From Candidatus Dadabacteria bacterium (GTDB lineage: Bacteria > J088), in the NCBI GenBank assembly GCA_003695505.1, contig RFIY01000078.1, positions 1 through 11,016 on the forward strand: 11,016 bases of DNA. The letters are read 5' to 3'. The notes beneath the pieces were generated by a model. That model saw only the letters and a program-made list of their open reading frames with translations, had not been told where the DNA came from and did not search any database. Every line of letters begins with the position of its first letter. Position 1 is the first letter of the stretch. Shown here one piece after another: positions 7,373 through 11,016 of the stretch. The translations under genes were made by a program, and so were the position numbers.

Positions 7373-7801
7373 ATGCAGGTCAGACGTCGATCGTTGGTGC
7401 GCTTCCTGGCGGCAGCGCCGCTGGCCCTCAGTCAGCCAGAACGCCGCGCCGCGGCAGCGCCGCCCGGGCCATTGGTCTTCGATCTGGGGCTCTATCCGGT
7501 CGCCGGTTTTCAGTACTACGAGGGGATGGCATTGTTGCGACGCGGGCAACTTGTTGAAGGCCAGCCGGTCGAGTTGCGGGCCGAACCGGGTAATCCGTAC
7601 GATGCCAACGCGGTTGAAGTGTGGGTGCAGCCGGAGGGTGCGAAGCTGGGCTATCTGCCGCGCGCGCAAAATGTCACGGTCCAGCGATTGTTGCTCGGTG
7701 GCGCGGATGTCCGGGCGTCGCTTGCCTCGGTGGAGTTCGAGGGCGCGCCGTGGCAGGCCGTGACGCTGCGTCTGACACTTGTCGCGGTCGCCGGGGGGTG
7801 A
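7373..7801 (+). CDS. HIRAN-domain protein with Tat-like export signal
   Basis: A 142-residue protein. ATG 7373 follows GGAGG (7363-7367) by five bases, so the start is firm. Residues 1-29 look like an export signal with a twin-arginine pattern (RRRSLVRFL, then AAAPLALS and an Ala-rich end). Residues about 41-110 match the HIRAN domain: VAGFQYYEG, the QPVELRAEPGNPYDANAV core (Asn74-Val81) and KLGYLPRAQN. In HLTF and Rad5 the HIRAN domain binds the 3' end of single-stranded DNA; stand-alone bacterial versions have no clear role. An exported copy would not meet chromosomal DNA, so it may bind another ligand. No helicase or nuclease gene adjoins it. The stop is four bases from the end of the convergent SDR gene. 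Domain call is firm, export is likely, function unknown. Confidence 0.85.
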   Translation: MQVRRRSLVRFLAAAPLALSQPERRAAAAPPGPLVFDLGLYPVAGFQYYEGMALLRRGQLVEGQPVELRAEPGNPYDANAVEVWVQPEGAKLGYLPRAQNVTVQRLLLGGADVRASLASVEFEGAPWQAVTLRLTLVAVAGG

Positions 7802-7805
7802 ATCG

Positions 7806-8621
7806 TCAGTCGGCGCGGCGCGCGTTGCCACGCAATTGCGCAAAGATTCCGCCGATCGCGGCAATCGTCAGGTTCGGCGCCAGTCGCGACAGCAGGGCAA
7901 GCAGGCGGGCTTCGATGCCGACGGTGACGCGGAAGCGGTCGCGCCGGACCGCGCGCAGAATGCGGCGGACGAGCTTTTCGGGGCGCATCGCGAAACGTTG
8001 CATCAGCGCCGCAAGCCGCTCCTGGTCGTCGGCCTGGGTGAAGTCGCCGCGCGCGATGATCGGTGTGCGCACCGCGCCGGGGTGGGCGACGGTGACGCCG
8101 ACGCCGCTGCCGCGCAGCTCGGCGCGCAGTGACTCGCTGAAGCCGCGAATCGCAAATTTCGTCGTCGCGTAGGTGACATTGCCGGGCAGACCCAGCCAGC
8201 CGACCATCGACGAGAAATTGACAACATGGCCGCCGCGCTTCAGCAATAGCGGCAGTAGCGCGTGCGTCACCTGCATCGTGCCGAGCACGTTAATCGCGAC
8301 GATCCGCTCGATCTGCGCCGGCGTCGCGTCGCGGAATTCGCCGCCCGATGCAATGCCGGCGCTGTTGACGAGCAGAACGCGTCCGGACGACGACCGGACC
8401 TGGGTCGCCAGATCTTCGATCTGCGCGCGGTCGCGGACATCGAGTGGGTGCAGGGAAACACTGGCGCTCGTCAGCATGGCGCGGGTGGCTTCCAGGCCGT
8501 CCTGGTCGATGTCCGCCAGAAACAGATGGTTGCCGGGCTGGTCGAGCAGCGTCGCGAAGCAGCGGCCGATGCCGCTGCCAGCACCGGTGATGACGGCGGT
8601 TTCCGGGAGCGGGCGGGCCAC
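7806..8621 (-). CDS. Short-chain dehydrogenase/reductase (SDR family)
   Basis: A classical SDR oxidoreductase of 271 residues using NAD(H) or NADP(H); substrate unknown. The Rossmann motif TGAGSGIG is at residues 12-19, Asp37 and Asp39 follow beta2 (LADIDQ), NSAG is at 86-89 (NNAG variant), Asn111, catalytic Ser138, Tyr151 and Lys155 (YATTK). An acidic residue after beta2 usually favours NAD(H). The C-terminal segment (about 235-265) is hydrophobic and may touch the membrane or close the substrate pocket. Start: GTG 8621 gives the usual short N-terminus and lies four bases after the stop of the flavin oxidoreductase gene. The frame stays open to 8759, but that part overlaps the upstream gene and has no SDR character. 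It is the last gene of a three-gene operon. Confidence 0.92.
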   Translation of the reverse strand: MARPLPETAVITGAGSGIGRCFATLLDQPGNHLFLADIDQDGLEATRAMLTSASVSLHPLDVRDRAQIEDLATQVRSSSGRVLLVNSAGIASGGEFRDATPAQIERIVAINVLGTMQVTHALLPLLLKRGGHVVNFSSMVGWLGLPGNVTYATTKFAIRGFSESLRAELRGSGVGVTVAHPGAVRTPIIARGDFTQADDQERLAALMQRFAMRPEKLVRRILRAVRRDRFRVTVGIEARLLALLSRLAPNLTIAAIGGIFAQLRGNARRAD

Positions 8622-8625
8622 CGGG

Positions 8626-9843
8626 TCAGGCGGCCTGCCGTCGGCCAGGTGCGTCGGGCAGCACGCAGGCGACGCCGCCACGGTCCATCTCGGCAATGCA
8701 CTGGTTGCAGTGCGTGCAGCCACTGCGCTCGATTTCTCCCGATTCGATCTTGCGAACAAAGTCGGGGTCGTGGATCACGGCGCGCCCGATCGCAACCAGT
8801 TCGAAGCCGTCGGCCATTGCCGTCGCAAGCGCCTCGGCCGAATGCGCTCCGCCAAGCAGCACGAGCGGCAGTCCAACCGCCTCACGCACGCGCAGCGCAT
8901 CTTCGCGGAAAAACAGCTCCCGGAAGGGGTACTTGCGAATGACGAGGGGGCCGAACAGGATCAGTGCGAGTTTCTGCGCCCAGCTTTCCTCGACCTCGAT
9001 CATCTGTTTCAGCGGGCGATCACCGCGCAACAGATAGAGCGCGGTCTTGCTCGTGAACCCGCCGCTCATCACAATCGCATCGACACCTTCGCGCTCGAGG
9101 GCCTGACAGATCTGCACGGACTCGTCGATGTCGAGACCGCCGCGAAAGCCATCGCGCAGATTGACCTTGCAGAGGATCGGGAAATCGGCACCGACCCGCT
9201 CGCGAACGGCGCGGACGACCTCGAGTGGCAGACGAAGACGGTTCTCGAGCGAGCCGCCGTATTCGTCGGTGCGCCGGTTGCTCCACGGACTGAGGAACTG
9301 GCTGAGCAGGTAGCCATGACCGAGATGAAGCTCGACTGCATCGAAGCCGCACGCTTTTGCCCGTTCGGCAGCGGTTGCAAATTCGTCGACGACCTGTCGA
9401 ATGTCGTCATGGGTCATTGCCTTCGAAAAGAAGATGCCCTTGAACAGCCCATACGCGTTGAATTGCCGTGACGGGCCAAGAGATCTGCGACCAGGCAATT
9501 CGGTGTTCTTGCTGAAAAAACCGCAATGGCCGAGCTGGATGCTTGCGGCGGCCCCTTCGGCGTGGACGGTATCGGTCAGGCGCTTCAGTTGCGGCATCAC
9601 CTCCGGACGCATATACATCTGCTCCTTGAACGTGCGGCCGTTGGGCGAGACGGCGCAGTAGGCGACCGTCGTCATGCCGATGCCGCCGGCGGCGATGCGA
9701 CGGTGGTGTTCGATCAGGTCATCGGACGGAATCGAATCCGGGCACATGCCTTCGTAGGTCGCCGTCTTGATCGTGCGATTGCGCAGGGTCAGACCGCCGA
9801 GCTGGAACGGTGTAAAGGCGGTTTGCAGTGCGTCGTTGCTCAT
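8626..9843 (-). CDS. NADH:flavin oxidoreductase (Old Yellow Enzyme family) with C-terminal Cys cluster
   Basis: A 405-residue FMN enzyme of the OYE/2,4-dienoyl-CoA reductase family, which reduces activated C=C bonds. Visible blocks: FQLGGLTLRNRTIKTATYEGM (16-33), IQLGHCGFF (102-110), ELHLGHGYLLSQFLSP (171-186, His173 and His176), the YGGSLENRLR block (195-204) and the phosphate-binding end GGAHSAEAL/AIGRAVIHDP (331-360). At the C-terminus Cys376, Cys379, Cys382 and Cys393 (CTHCNQC, then C) match the 4Fe-4S ligand spacing seen in trimethylamine dehydrogenase and 2,4-dienoyl-CoA reductase, but the FAD/NAD domains that follow in those enzymes are absent. The start ATG 9843 overlaps the TGA of the gene before it (ATGA). 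An in-frame extension to 10254 is not OYE-like and overlaps that gene. Substrate unknown. Confidence 0.94.
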   Translation of the reverse strand: MSNDALQTAFTPFQLGGLTLRNRTIKTATYEGMCPDSIPSDDLIEHHRRIAAGGIGMTTVAYCAVSPNGRTFKEQMYMRPEVMPQLKRLTDTVHAEGAAASIQLGHCGFFSKNTELPGRRSLGPSRQFNAYGLFKGIFFSKAMTHDDIRQVVDEFATAAERAKACGFDAVELHLGHGYLLSQFLSPWSNRRTDEYGGSLENRLRLPLEVVRAVRERVGADFPILCKVNLRDGFRGGLDIDESVQICQALEREGVDAIVMSGGFTSKTALYLLRGDRPLKQMIEVEESWAQKLALILFGPLVIRKYPFRELFFREDALRVREAVGLPLVLLGGAHSAEALATAMADGFELVAIGRAVIHDPDFVRKIESGEIERSGCTHCNQCIAEMDRGGVACVLPDAPGRRQAA

Positions 9844-10172
9844 GGACTGGTCACTTCCTTCAGAAAAGTGGCGACTTCGTGCATCTGCTCTGGCGACAGG
9901 CGGTGGATCAGGCCACGAATCACCATACCGAAGCCCTTTTCGGCGGTTTTGGCGCCGAGCTGTACCGTTTTCATCATGAATCCGCCGAGGCTGATGCGTT
10001 CGGCAATCCCGAACAGGAAAAAATCCATGGCCTCGGACGTGAGTCCTTCGAGCGCATGGGCGAGGTGCTGCACAGTTTCCGGCGTCTGGTCGCCCTGAAG
10101 GATCTTCTCGATTGCCGCGAAGAGCTCGGCCGAGGTCGGTTCTGTGAGCGGGAAGCGTACGTGTGTAGCCAT
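9840..10172 (-). CDS. Small helical protein of unknown function, first gene of the oxidoreductase operon
   Basis: I do not recognise the family. From ATG 10172 the protein has 110 residues, chosen because AGGA lies six bases upstream; an ATG at 10205 would add eleven residues but sits inside a palindrome and has no ribosome-binding site. The sequence predicts helices throughout: an N-terminal segment (TSAELFAAIEKILQG), a second helix (ETVQHLAHALEGL), a hydrophobic stretch with Phe/Met/Gly (about 48-88, DFFLFGIAERISLGGFMMK) and a C-terminal amphipathic helix (SPEQMHEVATFLKEV). It has no signal peptide and no Cys. Its four-base overlap with the flavin oxidoreductase gene suggests a protein made in fixed ratio with that enzyme, for example a partner or membrane-associating subunit; this is inference. 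Confidence 0.75.
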   Translation of the reverse strand: MATHVRFPLTEPTSAELFAAIEKILQGDQTPETVQHLAHALEGLTSEAMDFFLFGIAERISLGGFMMKTVQLGAKTAEKGFGMVIRGLIHRLSPEQMHEVATFLKEVTSP

Positions 10173-10199
10173 GACAGGTCCTGCTGCTGGTGGGGACTT

Positions 10200-10211
10200 T
10201 ACCATATGGTA
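10200..10211. promoter_or_regulatory. Palindrome TACCATATGGTA, possible operator
   Basis: A perfect 12-base palindrome lies in the 122-base divergent region between the oxidoreductase operon and the GH1 gene, 28 bases before the operon's first ATG. Its position fits a regulator-binding site or overlap with a promoter. There is no regulator gene in the window, and a 12-base palindrome can occur by chance, so the call is weak. No convincing -35/-10 pair was found on either strand of this region (TAGAAT at 10239-10244 has no good partner). Confidence 0.3.
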
Positions 10212-10294
10212 GGAATGCCGCTGGATTTGAGCGAACGGTAGAATGAAGGGGCATTCAGCGCCGCGCGACCGCGCACCCAGACAATGGAGAAACG

Positions 10295-11016
10295 ATGAAA
10301 CCGTTCCTGACGTTCGGAATCCTGGCCATTCTGCTCAATGTTGGTTGCCAGGACAGCGATCCTCTTGCACAGCCCTTCCCGAAGGGGTTTCTCTGGGGAA
10401 CAGCCACGGCGGGATTTCAGGTCGATATGGGTTGCCCGTCGGCGCCCTGTCTGGACACGCGCAGCGACTGGTACCAGTGGGTGACGACAGACATTACGAA
10501 AGCCGATGGGCTGGTCAACGGCGACGACCTGCGGCGCGGCCCCGGACACTGGGAGCTGTACGAAACCGATTTCGATCTCGCGAAGAACGAGCTGCACAAC
10601 AATGCCTACCGGATGTCGATCGAATGGAGCCGGCTGTTCCCGAACTCGACGACCGGCGCCGACAGTGCCGACGAAGTCGCCGCACTGGCCGACGACGACG
10701 CGGTCGCGCATTACCATGCCGTATTCACGGCGCTGCGTGAGCGCGGGATCACGCCGCTCGTCACACTCAATCATTATTCTTTGCCGCTCTGGTTGCATGA
10801 TGGTGCCGGTTGCTACAAGTTCGTCAAGGATGGCGGCGATGCGTTCGACTGCCCGCGCAACGGCTGGCTCGACCGCGAGACGATCCTGAGCGAGATCGCG
10901 AAATATTCCGCGTTCGCGGCCGCCGAGTTCGGTGGCGAGGTCGACCTTTGGGCGACGATGAACGAGCCATATGCGGTGATTCTTGCGGGCTACGGGATTC
11001 CAACGCCCCGAGAGCG
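10295..11016 (+). CDS. Glycoside hydrolase family 1 beta-glycosidase, lipoprotein-like (3' end outside window)
   Basis: ATG 10295 follows GGAG (10286-10289) by five bases; the frame stays open to the window end, giving the first 240 residues. GH1 enzymes cleave beta-glucosides, beta-galactosides and related sugars with retention. Blocks seen: FPKGFLWGTATAGFQVD (29-45), the FDLAKNELHNNAYRMSIEWSRLFP region, GITPLVTLNHYSLPLWLHD and TMNEP, where Glu224 is the acid/base; the nucleophile lies beyond the window. The insert with DWYQWV, ADGLVNGD and GPGHWELY resembles the archaeal Sulfolobus-type beta-glycosidase rather than common bacterial BglA enzymes. Residues 1-18 (hydrophobic, LLNVGC, then Gln19) look like a type II signal with an imperfect lipobox, implying an outer-membrane lipoprotein; most GH1 enzymes are cytoplasmic. 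Substrate unknown. Confidence 0.93.
   Translation, partial: MKPFLTFGILAILLNVGCQDSDPLAQPFPKGFLWGTATAGFQVDMGCPSAPCLDTRSDWYQWVTTDITKADGLVNGDDLRRGPGHWELYETDFDLAKNELHNNAYRMSIEWSRLFPNSTTGADSADEVAALADDDAVAHYHAVFTALRERGITPLVTLNHYSLPLWLHDGAGCYKFVKDGGDAFDCPRNGWLDRETILSEIAKYSAFAAAEFGGEVDLWATMNEPYAVILAGYGIPTPRE

Noticed and set aside
8622-8759. N-terminal extension of the SDR frame to 8759
   Set aside because: It overlaps the end of the flavin oxidoreductase gene; the Rossmann motif begins 11 residues after GTG 8621, as usual for SDRs.
8173-9471. Long + strand frame opposite the SDR and flavin oxidoreductase genes
   Set aside because: Antisense shadow of two genes with clear catalytic motifs; no start signal or family resemblance.
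9844-10254. N-terminal extension of the flavin oxidoreductase frame to 10254
   Set aside because: The added 137 residues have no OYE character and lie in another frame of the 110-residue gene; ATG 9843 gives the normal family N-terminus.
1-11016. Defence island, CRISPR array, insertion sequence or prophage
   Set aside because: No spaced repeats, transposase, integrase or nuclease motifs were found; the HIRAN gene is the only protein with a nucleic-acid-linked domain and it stands alone.

Overview
The window reads as a chromosomal segment of a GC-rich Gram-negative bacterium, most likely a proteobacterium and perhaps a gammaproteobacterium. Support comes from the E. coli-like IlvD C-terminus, a DUF481-type outer-membrane barrel with a signal peptide and terminal Phe, a membrane chemoreceptor, and a likely lipoprotein with Gln at +2. 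The genus cannot be read from the sequence. No insertion sequence, CRISPR array, rRNA, complete tRNA or phage gene is visible.

Layout from left to right. (1) The 3' part of ilvD (branched-chain amino acid synthesis, + strand) meets, after a 1-base gap, a convergent wax ester synthase/diacylglycerol acyltransferase gene (- strand) that carries an extra Lys/Ala/Thr-rich tail. (2) A short AT-rich divergent promoter region separates it from coaE (dephospho-CoA kinase, +) and a 687-residue methyl-accepting chemotaxis protein (+). (3) A good sigma70-type promoter and a leader with a strong hairpin precede a secreted DUF481-like outer-membrane protein (+). (4) A structured 246-base intergenic stretch is followed by two small overlapping genes for unrecognised exported proteins (+). 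(5) A separate gene (+) encodes a HIRAN-domain protein with a Tat-like export signal. (6) Convergent to it, after a 4-base gap, is a three-gene minus-strand operon (10172 to 7806): a small helical protein of unknown function, an Old Yellow Enzyme-family flavin oxidoreductase with a C-terminal Cys cluster, and a short-chain dehydrogenase/reductase. (7) Divergent from that operon, the window ends inside a GH1 beta-glycosidase gene (+) that resembles the archaeal (Sulfolobus-type) branch and starts with a lipoprotein-like signal.

The genes do not form one pathway. The acyltransferase (neutral-lipid storage from acyl-CoA) and coaE (last step of CoA synthesis) are linked biochemically only in a loose way. 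The flavin oxidoreductase and the SDR are tightly coupled and probably act on related enone/alcohol or lipid-like substrates, but the substrate cannot be read from the sequence. No defence system or clearly new multi-gene system was found. The points most worth following are the exported HIRAN protein, the exported archaeal-like GH1, the orphan Fe-S-type Cys motif on the single-domain flavin oxidoreductase, the basic tail on the acyltransferase, and the structured leader of the outer-membrane protein gene.
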